This document shows positions 19,366 to 35,100 of a stretch of 64,000 bases of DNA, piece by piece. Each line of letters opens with the position of its first letter. Position 1 is the first letter of the stretch. The notes under the pieces are model-generated. The model was not told the origin of the DNA, made no database searches, and worked only from the letters and a program-made list of their open reading frames with translations. The position numbers and the translations under genes are program-made. This DNA comes from Siphonodentalium dalli (lineage: Eukaryota > Mollusca > Scaphopoda > Gadilida > Siphonodentaliidae): NCBI GenBank assembly GCA_032622095.1, contig CP136069.1, positions 82,792,958 through 82,856,957 of the forward strand, given 5' to 3'.

Positions 19366-22020
19366 ACCTAAATATGTGTGTGGTGGTGATACCTATATAT
19401 GTATGTGGTGGTGATACCTATATATGTATGTGGTGGGGATACCTATATATGTATGTGGTGGGGATACCTATAGATGTCTGTGGCGGGGATACCTATATAT
19501 GTGTGTGGTGAGGATACCTATATATGTGTGTGGCGGGGATACCTATATATTTGTGTGGTGGGGAGACCTATATATGTGTGTGGCGGGGATACCTATATAA
19601 GTATGTGGCGGGGATACCTATATATGTGTGTGGTGGGGAGACTTATATATGTGTGTGGTGGTGATACCTATATATGTATGTGGTGGGGATACATATAGAT
19701 GTATGTGGTGGTGATACATAAAGATGTATGTGGTGGTGATACCTATAGATGTATGTGGTGGGGATACATATAGATGTATGTGGTGGGGATACCTATATAT
19801 GTGTGTGGTGGGGATACCTATATATGTATGTGGTGGTGATACCTATATATGTGTGTGGTGGGGATACCTATATATGTATGTGGTGGGGATACCTATATAT
19901 GTATGTGGTGGTGATACCTATATATGTATGTGGTGGGGATACCTATATATGTATGTGGTGGGGATAACTATATATGTATTTGGCGGGGTGACCTATAGAT
20001 GTATGTTGCGGAGATACCTATATATGTTTGTGGTGGGGATACCTATATATGTATGTGGCGGGGAGACCTATAGATGTATGTGGTGGGGATACCTATATAT
20101 GTATGTGTTGGGGATACCTATATATGTATGTGGCAGGGAGACCTATAGATGTGTGTGGCGGGGTTCCCTATAGATGTATGTGGCGGGGATACCTATATAT
20201 GTATGTGGTGGTGATACCTATAGATGCATGTGGTGGTGATACCTATATATGTATGTGGTGGGGAGACCTATAGATGTATGTGGCGGGGATACCTATATAT
20301 GTGTGTGGTGGGGAGACTTATATATGTGTGTGGTGGTGATACCTATATATGTATGTGGTGGGGATACCTATAGCTGTATGTGGTGGTGATACCTATAGAT
20401 GTATGTGGTGGGGATACCTATATATGTATGTGTTGGGGATACCTATATATGTTTGTGGTGAGGATACCTATATATGTATGTGGTGGCGATACCTATATAT
20501 GTATGTGGTGGGGATACCTATATATGTGGTGGTGATACCTATATATGTGTGTGGCGAGGATACCTATATATGTGTGTGGTGGGGATACCTATATATGTAT
20601 GTGGTGGGGATACCTATAGATGAGTGTGGCGGGGATACCTATATATGTATGTGTGGGGATACCTATATATGTATGTGGTGGGGATACCTATATATGTATG
20701 TGGTGGGGATACCTATATATATGTGTGGTGGTGATACCTATATATGTGTACGGCGAGTATACCTATATATGTGTGTGGTGGGGATACCTATATATTTGTG
20801 TGGCGGCGAGTATGCCTATATATGTATGTGGTGGGGATACCTATAGATGTATGTGGAGGGGAGACCTATATATGTGTGGTGGTGGGGAGACCTATATATG
20901 TGTGTGGTGAGGATACCTATATATGTATGTGGTGAGGATACCTATAGATGTGTGTGGTGGGGATACCTATATATGTATGTGGTGGGGATACCTATATCTA
21001 TATATGTGTGTGGTGAGGATACCTATATATGTATGTGGTGGGGATACCTATATATGTGTGTGGCGGGGATACCTATATATGTATGTGGTGGGGATACCTA
21101 TATATGTATTTGGCGGGGAGACCTATAGATGTATGTTGCGGGGAGACCTATAGATGTTTGTGGTGGGGATACCTATATATGTATGTGGCGGGGAGACCTA
21201 TATATGTATGTGGTGGGGATACATATATATGTATGTGATGGGGATACCTATATATGTATGTGGTGGGGAGACCTATAGATGTGTGTGGCGGGGTTACCTA
21301 TATGTGTGTGTGGCGGGGATACCTATATGTGTGTGTGGCGGGGTTACCTATAGATGTATGTGGCGGGGATACCTATATATGAATGTGGTGGTGATACCTA
21401 TGAAGCATGTGGTGGTGATACCTATATATGTATGTGGTGGGGATACCTATATATGTATGTGTTGGGGATACCTATATATGTATGTGGCGGAGAGACATAT
21501 AGATGTGTGTGGCGGGGTTCCCTATAGATGTATGTGGCGGGGATACCTATATATGTATGTGGTGGTGATACCTATAGATGCATGTGGTGGTGATAACTAT
21601 ATATGTATGTGGTGGGGAGACCTATAGATGTATGTGGCGGGGATACCTATATATGTGTGTGGTGGGGAGACTTATATATGTGTGTGGTGGTGATACCTAT
21701 ATATGTATGTGGTGGGGATAACAATAGATGTATGTGGTGGTGATACCTATAGATGTATGTGGTGGGGATACCTATATATGTATGTGTTGGGGATACCTAT
21801 ATATGTTTGTGGTGAGGATACCTATATATGTATGTGGTGGGGATACCTATATATGTGTGTGGTGGGGATACCTATATATGTATGTGGTGGGGATACCTAT
21901 ATATGTGGTGGTGATACCTATATATGTGTGTGGCGAGGATACCTATATATGTGTGTGGTGGGGATACCTATATATGTATGTGGTGGGGATACCTATAGAT
22001 GAGTGTGGCGGGGATACCTA
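19366..22020. repeat. higher-order block copied at 26030-28685 (offset 6,664)
   Basis: The order of variant units from about 19366 to 22010 is reproduced at an offset of 6,664 bp. Landmarks at 19474, 19724, 20349, 20847, 21154 and 21703 recur at 26138, 26388, 27013, 27511, 27818 and 28367. The offset is not a multiple of 25 because 21-, 24- and 31-bp units are included. Confidence 0.85.
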
Positions 22021-24622
22021 TATATGTATGTGGTGGGGATACCTATATATGTATGTGGTGGGGATACCTATATATGTATGTGGTGGGGATACCTATATAT
22101 ATGTGTGGTTGTGATACCTATATATGTGTGCGGCGAGTATACCTATATATGTGTGTGGTGGGGATACCTATATATTTGTGTGGCGGGGATACCTATATAT
22201 GTATGTGGTGGGGATACCTATAGATGTATGTGGAGGGGAGACCTATATATGTGTGTGGTGAGGATACCTATATATGTATGTGGTGGGGATACCTATAGAT
22301 GTGTGTGGTGGGGATACCTATATATGTATGTGGTGGGGATACCTATATCTATATATGTGAGTGGTGAGGATACCTATATATGTATGTGGTGGAGATACCT
22401 ATAGATGAGTGTGGCGGGGATACCTATATATGTATGTGTGGGGATACCTATAGATGTATGTGGCGGGGATACCTATATATGTGTGTGGTGGGGAGACTTA
22501 TATATGTGTGTGGTGGTGATACCTATATATGTATGTGGTGGGGATACCTATAGCTGTATGTGGTGGTGATACCTATAGATGTATGTGGTGGGGATACCTA
22601 TATATGTATGTGTTGGGGATACCTATATATGTTTGTGGTGAGGATACCTATATATGTATGTGGTGGCGATACCTATATATGTATGTGGTGGGGATACCTA
22701 TATATGTGGTGGTGATACCTATATATGTGTGTGGCGAGGATACCTATATATGTGTGTGGTGGGGATACCTATATATGTATGTGGTGGGGATACCTATAGA
22801 TGAGTGTGGCGGGGATACCTATATATGTATGTGTGGGGATACCTATATATGTATGTGGTGGGGATACCTATATATGTATGTGGTGGGGATACCTATATAT
22901 ATGTGTGGTGGTGATACCTATATATGTGTACGGCGAGTATACCTATATATGTGTGTGGTGGGGATACCTATATATTTGTGTGGCGGCGAGTATGCCTATA
23001 TATGTATGTGGTGGGGATACCTATAGATGTATGTGGAGGGGAGACCTATATATGTGTGGTGGTGGGGAGACCTATATATGTGTGTGGTGAGGATACCTAT
23101 ATATGTATGTGGTGAGGATACCTATAGATGTGTGTGGTGGGGATACCTATATAAGTATGTGGTGGGGATACCTATATCTATATATGTGTGTGGTGAGGAT
23201 ACCTATATATGTATGTGGTGGGGATACCTATATATGTGTGTGGCGGGGATACCTATATATGTATGTGGTGGGGATACCTATATATGTATTTGGCGGGGAG
23301 ACCTATAGATGTATGTTGCGGGGAGACCTATAGATGTTTGTGGTGGGGATACCTATATATGTATGTGGCGGGGAGACCTATATATGTATGTGGTGGGGAT
23401 ACATATATATGTATGTGATGGGGATACCTATATATGTATGTGGTGGGGAGACCTATAGATGTGTGTGGCGGGGTTACCTATATGTGTGTGTGGCGGGGAT
23501 ACCTATATGTGTGTGTGGCGGGGTTACCTATAGATGTATGTGGCGGGGATACCTATATATGTATGTGGTGGTGATACCTATGAAGCATGTGGTGGTGATA
23601 CCTATATATGTATGTGGTGGGGATACCTATATATGTATGTGTTGGGGATACCTATATATGTATGTGGCGGAGAGACATATAGATGTGTGTGGCGGGGTTC
23701 CCTATAGATGTATGTGGCGGGGATACCTATATATGTATGTGGTGGTGATACCTATAGATGCATGTGGTGGTGATAACTATATATGTATGTGGTGGGGAGA
23801 CCTATAGATGTATGTGGCGGGGATACCTATATATGTGTGTGGTGGGGAGACTTATATATGTGTGTGGTGGTGATACCTATATATGTATGTGGTGGGGATA
23901 ACAATAGATGTATGTGGTGGTGATACCTATAGATGTATGTGGTGGGGATACCTATATATGTATGTGTTGGGGATACCTATATATGTTTGTGGTGAGGATA
24001 CCTATATATGTATGTGGTGGGGATACCTATATATGTGTGTGGTGGGGATACCTATATATGTATGTGGTGGGGATACCTATATATGTGGTGGTGATACCTA
24101 TATATGTGTGTGGCGAGGATACCTATATATGTGTGTGGTGGGGATACCTATATATGTATGTGGTGGGGATACCTATAGATGAGTGTGGCGGGGATACCTA
24201 TATATGTATGTGGTGGGGATACCTATATATGTATGTGGTGGGGATACCTATATATGTATGTGGTGGGGATACCTATATATATGTGTGGTTGTGATACCTA
24301 TATATGTGTGCGGCGAGTATACCTATATATGTGTGTGGTGGGGATACCTATATATTTGTGTGGCGGGGATACCTATATATGTATGTGGTGGGGATACCTA
24401 TAGATGTATGTGGAGGGGAGACCTATATATGTGTGTGGTGAGGATACCTATATATGTATGTGGTGGGGATACCTATAGATGTGTGTGGTGGGGATACCTA
24501 TATATGTATGTGGTGGGGATACCTATATCTATATATGTGAGTGGTGAGGATACCTATATATGTATGTGGTGGAGATACCTATAGATGAGTGTGGCGGGGA
24601 TACCTATATATGTATGTGTGGG
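20263..24622. repeat. tandem higher-order repeat, 2,180-bp period
   Basis: The block 20263-22442 is followed by a near-identical 22443-24622. Landmarks at 20349, 20620, 20847, 21154, 21703 and 22003 recur exactly 2,180 bp later. From about 24585 to 26010 a further partial copy follows (offset 3,965 from 20620, becoming 3,964 after a 1-bp deletion near 25280). Confidence 0.9.
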
Positions 24623-26029
24623 GATACCTATATATGTATGTGGTGGGGATACCTATATATGTATGTGGTGGGGATACCTATATATATGTGTGGTGGTGAT
24701 ACCTATATATGTGTACGGCGAGTATACCTATATATGTGTGTGGTGGGGATACCTATATATTTGTGTGGCGGCAAGTATACCTATATATGTATGTGGTGGG
24801 GATACCTATAGATGTATGTGGAGGGGAGACCTATATATGTGTGGTGGTGGGGAGACCTATATATGTGTGTGGTGAGGATACCTATATATGTATGTGGTGA
24901 GGATACCTATAGATGTGTGTGGTGGGGATACCTATATATGTATGTGGTGGGGATACCTATATCTATATATGTGTGTGGTGAGGATACCTATATATGTATG
25001 TGGTGGGGATACCTATATATGTGTGTGGCGGGGATACCTATATATGTATGTGGTGGGGATACCTATATATGTATTTGGCGGGGAGACCTATAGATGTATG
25101 TTGCGGGGAGACCTATAGATATTTGTGGTGGGGATACCTATATATGTATGTGGCGGGGAGACCTATATATGTATGTGGTGGGGATACATATATATGTATG
25201 TGATGGGGATACCTATATATGTATGTGGTGGGGAGACCTATAGATGTGTGTGGCGGGGTTACCTATATGTGTGTGTGGCGGGATACCTATATGTGTGTGT
25301 GGCGGGGTTACCTATAGATGTATGTGGCGGGGATACCTATATATGTATGAGGTGGTGATACCTATGAAGCATGTGGTGGTGATACCTATATATGTATGTG
25401 GTGGGGATACCTATATATGTATGTGTTGGGGATACCTATATATGTATGTGGCGGAGAGACATATAGATGTGTGTGGCGGGGTTCCCTATAGATGTATGTG
25501 GCGGGGATACCTATATATGTATGTGGTGGTGATACCTATAGATGCATGTGGTGGTGATAACTATATATGTATGTGGTGGGGAGACCTATAGATGTATGTG
25601 GCGGGGATACCTATATATGTGTGTGGTGGGGAGACTTATATATGTGTGTGGTGGTGATACCTATATATGTATGTGGTGGGGATACCTATAGATGTATGTG
25701 GTGGTGATACCTATAGATGTATGTGGTGGGGATACCTATATATGTATGTGTTGGGGATACCTATATATGTTTGTGGTGAGGATACCTATATATGTATGTG
25801 GTGGGGATACCTATATATGTGTGTGGTGGGGATACCTATATATGTATGTGGTGGGGATACCTATATATGTGGTGGTGATACCTATATATGTGTGTGGCGA
25901 GGATACCTATATATGTGTGTGGTGGGGATACCTATATATGTATGTGGTGGGGATACCTATAGATGAGTGTGGCGGGGATACCTATATATGTATGTGGTGG
26001 GGATACCTATATATGTATGTGGCGGGGAG

Positions 26030-28685
26030 ACCTAAATATGTGTGTGGTGGTGATACCTATATATGTATGTGGTGGTGATACCTATATATGTATGTGGTGG
26101 GGATACCTATATATGTATGTGGTGGGGATACCTATAGATGTCTGTGGCGGGGATACCTATATATGTGTGTGGTGAGGATACCTATATATGTGTGTGGCGG
26201 GGATACCTATATATTTGTGTGGTGGGGAGACCTATATATGTGTGTGGCGGGGATACCTATATAAGTATGTGGCGGGGATACCTATATATGTGTGTGGTGG
26301 GGAGACTTATATATGTGTGTGGTGGTGATACCTATATATGTATGTGGTGGGGATACATATAGATGTATGTGGTGGTGATACATAAAGATGTATGTGGTGG
26401 TGATACCTATAGATGTATGTGGTGGGGATACATATAGATGTATGTGGTGGGGATACCTATATATGTGTGTGGTGGGGATACCTATATATGTATGTGGTGG
26501 TGATACCTATATATGTGTGTGGTGGGGATACCTATATATGTATGTGGTGGGGATACCTATATATGTATGTGGTGGTGATACCTATATATGTATGTGGTGG
26601 GGATACCTATATATGTATGTGGTGGGGATAACTATATATGTATTTGGCGGGGTGACCTATAGATGTATGTTGCGGAGATACCTATATATGTTTGTGGTGG
26701 GGATACCTATATATGTATGTGGCGGGGAGACCTATAGATGTATGTGGTGGGGATACCTATATATGTATGTGTTGGGGATACCTATATATGTATGTGGCGG
26801 GGAGACCTATAGATGTGTGTGGCGGGGTTCCCTATAGATGTATGTGGCGGGGATACCTATATATGTATGTGGTGGTGATACCTATAGATGCATGTGGTGG
26901 TGATACCTATATATGTATGTGGTGGGGAGACCTATAGATGTATGTGGCGGGGATACCTATATATGTGTGTGGTGGGGAGACTTATATATGTGTGTGGTGG
27001 TGATACCTATATATGTATGTGGTGGGGATACCTATAGCTGTATGTGGTGGTGATACCTATAGATGTATGTGGTGGGGATACCTATATATGTATGTGTTGG
27101 GGATACCTATATATGTTTGTGGTGAGGATACCTATATATGTATGTGGTGGCGATACCTATATATGTATGTGGTGGGGATACCTATATATGTGGTGGTGAT
27201 ACCTATATATGTATGTGGCGAGGATACCTATATATGTGTGTGGTGGGGATACCTATATATGTATGTGGTGGGGATACCTATAGATGAGTGTGGCGGGGAT
27301 ACCTATATATGTATGTGTGGGGATACCTATATATGTATGTGGTGGGGATACCTATATATGTATGTGGTGGGGATACCTATATATATGTGTGGTGGTGATA
27401 CCTATATATGTGTACGGCGAGTATACCTATATATGTGTGTGGTGGGGATACCTATATATTTGTGTGGCGGCGAGTATACCTATATATGTATGTGGTGGGG
27501 ATACCTATAGATGTATGTGGAGGGGAGACCTATATATGTGTGGTGGTGGGGAGACATATATATGTGTGTGGTGAGGATACCTATATATGTATGTGGTGAG
27601 GATACCTATAGATGTGTGTGGTGGGGATACCTATATATGTATGTGGTGGGGATACCTATATCTATATATGTGTGTGGTGAGGATACCTATATATGTATGT
27701 GGTGGGGATACCTATATATGTGTGTGGCGGGGATACCTATATATGTATGTGGTGGGGATACCTATATATGTATTTGGCGGGGAGACCTATAGATGTATGT
27801 TGCGGGGAGACCTATAGATGTTTGTGGTGGGGATACCTATATATGTATGTGGCGGGGAGACCTATATATGTATGTGGTGGGGATACATATATATGTATGT
27901 GATGGGGATACCTATATATGTATGTGGTGGGGAGACCTATAGATGTGTGTGGCGGGGTTACCTATATGTGTGTGTGGCGGGGATACCTATATGTGTGTGT
28001 GGCGGGGTTACCTATAGATGTATGTGGCGGGGATACCTATATATGTATGTGGTGGTGATACCTATGAAGCATGTGGTGGTGATACCTATATATGTATGTG
28101 GTGGGGATACCTATATATGTATGTGTTGGGGATACCTATATATGTATGTGGCGGAGAGACATATAGATGTGTGTGGCGGGGTTCCCTATAGATGTATGTG
28201 GCGGGGATACCTATATATGTATGTGGTGGTGATACCTATAGATGCATGTGGTGGTGATAACTATATATGTATGTGGTGGGGAGACCTATAGATGTATGTG
28301 GCGGGGATACCTATATATGTGTGTGGTGGGGAGACTTATATATGTGTGTGGTGGTGATACCTATATATGTATGTGGTGGGGATACCTATAGATGTATGTG
28401 GTGGTGATACCTATAGATGTATGTGGTGGGGATACCTATATATGTATGTGTTGGGGATACCTATATATGTTTGTGGTGAGGATACCTATATATGTATGTG
28501 GTGGGGATACCTATATATGTGTGTGGTGGGGATACCTATATATGTATGTGGTGGGGATACCTATATATGTGGTGGTGATACCTATATATGTGTGTGGCGA
28601 GGATACCTATATATGTGTGTGGTGGGGATACCTATATATGTATGTGGTGGGGATACCTATAGATGAGTGTGGCGGGGATACCTAT
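26030..28685. repeat. second copy of the 19366-22020 block
   Basis: The switch into this copy occurs near 26010-26034, where AGACCTAAATATG units matching 19370 replace the pattern expected from 22,050. It is an unequal-exchange or conversion junction inside the array. Confidence 0.8.
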
Positions 28686-29994
28686 ATATGTATGTGGTGG
28701 TGATACCTATATATGTGTACGGCGAGTATACCTATATATGTGTGTGGTGGGGATACCTATATATTTGTGTGGCGGCGAGTATACCTATATATGTATGTGG
28801 TGGGGATACCTATAGATGTATGTGGAGGGGAGACCTATATATGTGTGGTTGTGGGGAGACCTATATATGTGTGTGGTGAGGATACCTATATATGTATGTG
28901 GTGAGGATACCTATAGATGTGTGTGGTGGGGATACCTATATATGTATGTGGTGGGGATACCTATATCTATATATGTGTGTGGTGAGGATACCTATATATG
29001 TATGTGGTGGGGATACCTATATATGTGTGTGGCGGGGATACCTATATATGTATGTGGTGGGGATACCTATATATGTATTTGGCGGGGAGACCTATAGATG
29101 TATGTTGCGGGGAGACCTATAGATGTTTGTGGTGGGGATACCTATATATGTATGTGGCGGGGAGACCTATATATGTATGTGGTGGGGATACATATATATG
29201 TATGTGATGGGGATACCTATATATGTATGTGGTGGGGAGACCTATAGATGTGTGTGGCGGGGTTACCTATATGTGTGTGTGGCGGGGATACCTATATGTG
29301 TGTGTGGCGGGGATACCTATAGATGTATGTGGCGGGGATACCTATATATGTATGTGGTGGTGATACCTATGAAGCATGTGGTGGTGATACCTATATATGT
29401 ATGTGGTGGGGATACCTATATATGTATGTGTTGGGGATACCTATATATGTATGTGGCGGAGAGACATATAGATGTGTGTGGCGGGGTTCCCTATAGATGT
29501 ATGTGGCGGGGATACCTATATATGTATGTGGTGGTGATACCTATAGATGCATGTGGTGGTGATAACTATATATGTATGTGGTGGGGAGACCTATAGATGT
29601 ATGTGGCGGGGATACCTATATATGTGTGTGGTGGGGAGACTTATATATGTGTGTGGTGGTGATACCTATATATGTATGTGGTGGGGATACCTATAGATGT
29701 ATGTGGTGGTGATACCTATAGATGTATGTGGTGGGGATACCTATATATGTATGTGTTGGGGATACCTATATATGTTTGTGGTGAGGATACCTATATATGT
29801 ATGTGGTGGGGATACCTATATATGTGTGTGGTGGGGATACCTATATATGTATGTGGTGGGGATACCTATATATGTGGTGGTGATACCTATATATGTGTGT
29901 GGCGAGGATACCTATATATGTATGTGGTGGGGATACCTATATATGTATGTGGTGGGGATACCTATAGATGAGTGTGGCGGGGATACCTATATAT
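27385..29994. repeat. tandem higher-order repeat, 1,305-bp period
   Basis: 27385-28689 is repeated as 28690-29994. Landmarks at 27408, 27511, 27818, 28367 and 28392 recur at 28713, 28816, 29123, 29672 and 29697. Confidence 0.85.
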
Positions 29995-32175
29995 GTATGT
30001 GGTGGGGATACCTATATATGTATGTGGTGGGGATACCTATATATGTATGTGGTGGGGATACCTATATATATGTGTGGTTGTGATACCTATATATGTGTGC
30101 GGCGAGTATACCTATATATGTGTGTGGTGGGGATACCTATATATTTGTGTGGCGGGGATACCTATATATGTATGTGGTGGGGATACCTATAGATGTATGT
30201 GGAGGGGAGACCTATATATGTGTGTGGTGAGGATACCTATATATGTATGTGGTGGGGATACCTATAGATGTGTGTGGTGGGGATACCTATATATGTATGT
30301 GGTGGGGATACCTATATCTATATATGTGAGTGGTGAGGATACCTATATATGTATGTGGTGGAGATACCTATATATGTGTGTGGCGGGGATACCTATATAT
30401 GTATGAGGTGGGGATACCTATATATGTATTTGGCGGGGAGACCTATAGATGTATGTTGCGGGGAGACCTATAGATGTTTGTGGTGGGGATACCTATATAT
30501 GTATGTGGCGGGGAGACCTATAGATGTATGTGGTGGGGATACCTATATATGTATGTGATGGGGATACCTATATATGTATGTGGTGGGGAGACCTATAGAT
30601 GTATGTGGCGTGGATACCTATATGTGTGTGTGGCGGGGTTACCTATAGATGTATTTGGCGGGGATACCTATATATGTATGTGGTGGGGATACCTATATAT
30701 GTATGTGGTGGGGATAACTATATATGTATTTGGCGGGGTGACCTATAGATGTATGTTGCGGAGATACCTATATATGTTTGTGGTGGGCATACCTATATAT
30801 GTATGTGGCGGGGAGACATATAGATGTATGTGGCGGGGATACCTATATATGTGTGTGGTGGGGAGACTTATATATGTGTGTGGTGGTGATACCTATATAT
30901 GTATGTGGTGGGGATACCTATAGATGTATGTGGTGGTGATACCTATAGATGTATGTGGTGGGGATACCTATATATGTATGTGTTGGGGATACCTATATAT
31001 CTTTGTGGTGATGATACCTATATATGTATGTGGTGGGGATACCTATATATGTGTGTGGTGGGGATACCTATATATGTATGTGGTGGGGATACCTATATAT
31101 GTGGTGGTGATACCTATATATGTGTGTGGCGAGGATACCTATATATGTGTGTGTTTGGGATACCTATATATGTATGTGGTGGGGATACCTATAGATGAGT
31201 GTGGTGGGGATACCTATATATGTGTGTGGTGGGGATACCTATATATGTATGTGGTGGGGATACCTATATATGTGGTGGTGATACCTATATATGTGTGTGG
31301 CGAGGATACCTATATATGTGTGTGGTGGGGATACCTATATATGTATGTGGTGGGGATACCTATAGATGAGTGTGGCGGGGATACCTAAATATGTATGTGG
31401 TGGGGATACCTATATATGTATGTGGTGGGGATACCTATATATGTATGTGGTGGGGATACCTATATATATGTGTGGTTGTGATACCTATATATGTGTGCGG
31501 CGAGTATACCTATATATGTGAGTGGTGGGGATACCTATATATTTGTGTGGCGGGGATACCTATATATGTATGTGGTGGGGATACCTATAGATGTATGTGG
31601 AGGGGAGACCTATATATGTGTGTGGTGAGGATACCTATATATGTATGTGGTGGGGATACCTATAGATGTGTGTGGTGGGGATACCTATATATGTATGTGG
31701 TGGGGATACCTATATCTATATATGTGAGTGGTGAGGATACCTATATATGTATGTGGTGGAGATACCTATATATGTGTGTGGCGGGGATACCTATATATGT
31801 ATGTGGTGGGGATACCTATATATGTATTTGGCGGGGAGACCTATAGATGTATGTTGCGGGGAGACCTGTAGATGTTTGTGGTGGGGATACCTATATATGT
31901 ATGTGGCGGGGAGACCTATAGATGTATGTGGTGGGGATACCTAGATATGTATGTGATGGGGATACCTATATATGTATGTGGTGGGGAGACCTATAGATGT
32001 ATGTGGCGGGGATACCTATATGTGTGTGTGGCGGGGTTACCTATAGATGTATTTGGCGGGGATACCTATATATGTATGTGGTGGGGATACCTATATATGT
32101 ATGTGGTGGGGATAACTATATATGTATTTGGCGGGGTGACCTATAGATGTATGTTGCGGAGATACCTATATATGT

Positions 32176-35100
32176 TTGTGGTGGGGATACCTATATATGT
32201 ATGTGGCGGGGAGACCTATAGATGTATGTGGTGGGGATACCTATATATGTATGTGTTGGGGATACCTATATATGTATGTGGCGGGGAGACCTATAGATGT
32301 GTGTGGCGGGGTTCCCTATAGATGTATGTGGCGGGCATACCTATATATGTATGTGGTGGTGATACCTATAGATGCATGTGGTGGTGATACCTATATATGT
32401 ATGTGGTGGGGAGACCTATAGATGTATGTGGCGGGGATACCTATATATGTGTGTGGTGGGGAGACTTATATATGTGTGTGGTGGTGATACCTATATATGT
32501 ATGTGGTGGGGATACCTATAGATGTATGTGGTGGTGATACCTATAGATGTATGTGGTGGGGATACCTATATATGTATGTGTTGGGGATACCTATATATGT
32601 TTGTGGTGATGATACCTATATATGTATGTGGTGGGGATACCTATATATGTGTGTGGTGGGGATACCTATATATGTATGTGGTGGGGATACCTATATATGT
32701 GGTGGTGATACCTATATATGTGTGTGGCGAGGATACCTATATATGTGTGTGGTGGGGATACCTATATATGTATGTGGTGGGGATACCTATAGATGAGTGT
32801 GGCGGGGATACCTATATATGTATGTGGTGGGGATACCTATATATGTATGTGGTGGGGATACCTATATATGTATGTGGTGGGGATACCTATATATATGTGT
32901 GGTGGTGATACCTATATATGTGTGCGGCGAGTATACCTATATATGTGTGTGGTGGGGATACCTATATATTTGTGTGGCGGGGATACCTATATATGTATGT
33001 GGTGGGGATACCTATAGATGTATGTGGAGGGGAGACCTATATATGTGTGGTGGTGGGGAGACCTATATATGTGTGTGGTGAGGATACCTATATATGTATG
33101 TGGTGGGGATACCGATAGATGTGTGTGGTGGGGATACCTATATATGTATGTGGTGGGGATACCTATATCTATATATGTGTGTGGTGAGGATACCTATATA
33201 TGTATGTGGTGGGGATACCTATATATGTGTGTGGCGGGGATACCTATATATGTATGTGGTGGGGATACCTATATATGTGTGTGGTGGGGATACCTATATA
33301 TGTATGTGGTGGGGATACATATATATGTATTTGGCGGGGAGACCTATAGATGTATGTGGCGGGGATACCTATATATGTTTGTGGTGGGGATACCTATATA
33401 TGTATGTGCCGGGGAGACCTATAGATGTATGGAGTGGAGATTCCTATATATTTGTGTGGCGAGGATACCTATATATGTATGTGGTGGGGATACCTATATA
33501 TGTATGTGGTGGGGATACCTATATATGTGTGTGGTGGTGATACCTATATATGTGTGTGGCGAGGATACCTATATATGTATGTGGCGGGGATACTTATATA
33601 TGTATGTGTTGGGGATACTTATAGATGTGTGTGGTGGGGATACCTATATATGTATGTGGTGGGGATACCTATATCTATATATGTGTGTGGTGAGGATACC
33701 TATATATGTATGTGGTGGGGATACCTATATATGTGTGTGGCGTGGATACCTATATATGTATGTGGTGGGGATACCTATATATGTATTTGGCGGGGAGACC
33801 TATAGATGTATGTTGCGGGGATACCTATATATGTTTGTGGTGGGGATACCTATATATGTATGTGGCGGGGAGACCTATAGATGTATGTGGTGGGGATACC
33901 TATATATGTATGTGATGGGGATACCTATATATGTATGTGGCGGGGAGACCTATTGATGTGTGTGGCGGGGTTACATATAAATGTATGTGGCGGGGATACC
34001 TATATATGTATGTGGTGGTGATACCTATAGATGCATGTGGTGGTGATACCTATATATGTATGTGGTGGGGAGACCTATAGATGTATGTGGCGGGGATACA
34101 TATATATGTGTGTGGTGGGGAGACTTATATATGTGTGTGGTGGTGAGAACTATATATGTATGTGGTGGGGATACCTATAGATGTATGTGGTGGTGATACC
34201 TATAGATGTATGTGGTGGGGATACCTATATATGTATGTGGTGGGGATACCTATATATGTGTGTGGTGAGGATACACATATATGTATGTGGTGGGGATACC
34301 TATATATGTGTGTGGTGGGGATACCTATATATGTATGTGGTGGGGATACCTATATATGTATTTGGCGGGGAGACCTATATATGTATGTGGCGGGGATACC
34401 TATATATGTTTGTGGTGGGGATACCTATATATGTATGTGCCGGGGAGACCTATAGATGTATGTGGTGGGGATACCTATATATTTATGTGGTGGGGATACC
34501 TATATATGTATGTGGCGGGGAGACATATAGATGTATGTGGCGGGGATACCTATAGAACTATGTGGTGGGGATACCTATATATGTGTGTGGCGGGGATACC
34601 TATATGTGTATGTGGTGGTTATACATATAGATGTATGTGGTGGTGATATCTATACATGTATGTGGTGGGGAGACTTATAGATGTATGTGGCGGGGATACC
34701 TATATATGTGTGTGGTGGGGAGACTTATATATGTGTGTGGTGGTGATACCTATATATGTATGTGGTGGGGATACATATAGATGTATGTTGGGGTGATACA
34801 TATATATGTATGTTGTGGTGATACCTATAGATGTATGTGGTGGGGATACATATAGATGTATGTGGTGGGGATACCTATATATGTTTGTGGTGGGGGATAC
34901 CTATATATGTATGTGCCGGGGAGACCTATAGATGTATGGAGTGGAGTTTCCTATATATTTGTGTGGCGAGGATACCTATATATGTATGTGGTGGGGATAC
35001 CTATATATGTATGTGGTGGGGATACCTATATATGTGTGTGGTGGTGATACCTATATATGTGTGTGGCGAGGATACCTATATTTGTATGTGGTGGGGATAC

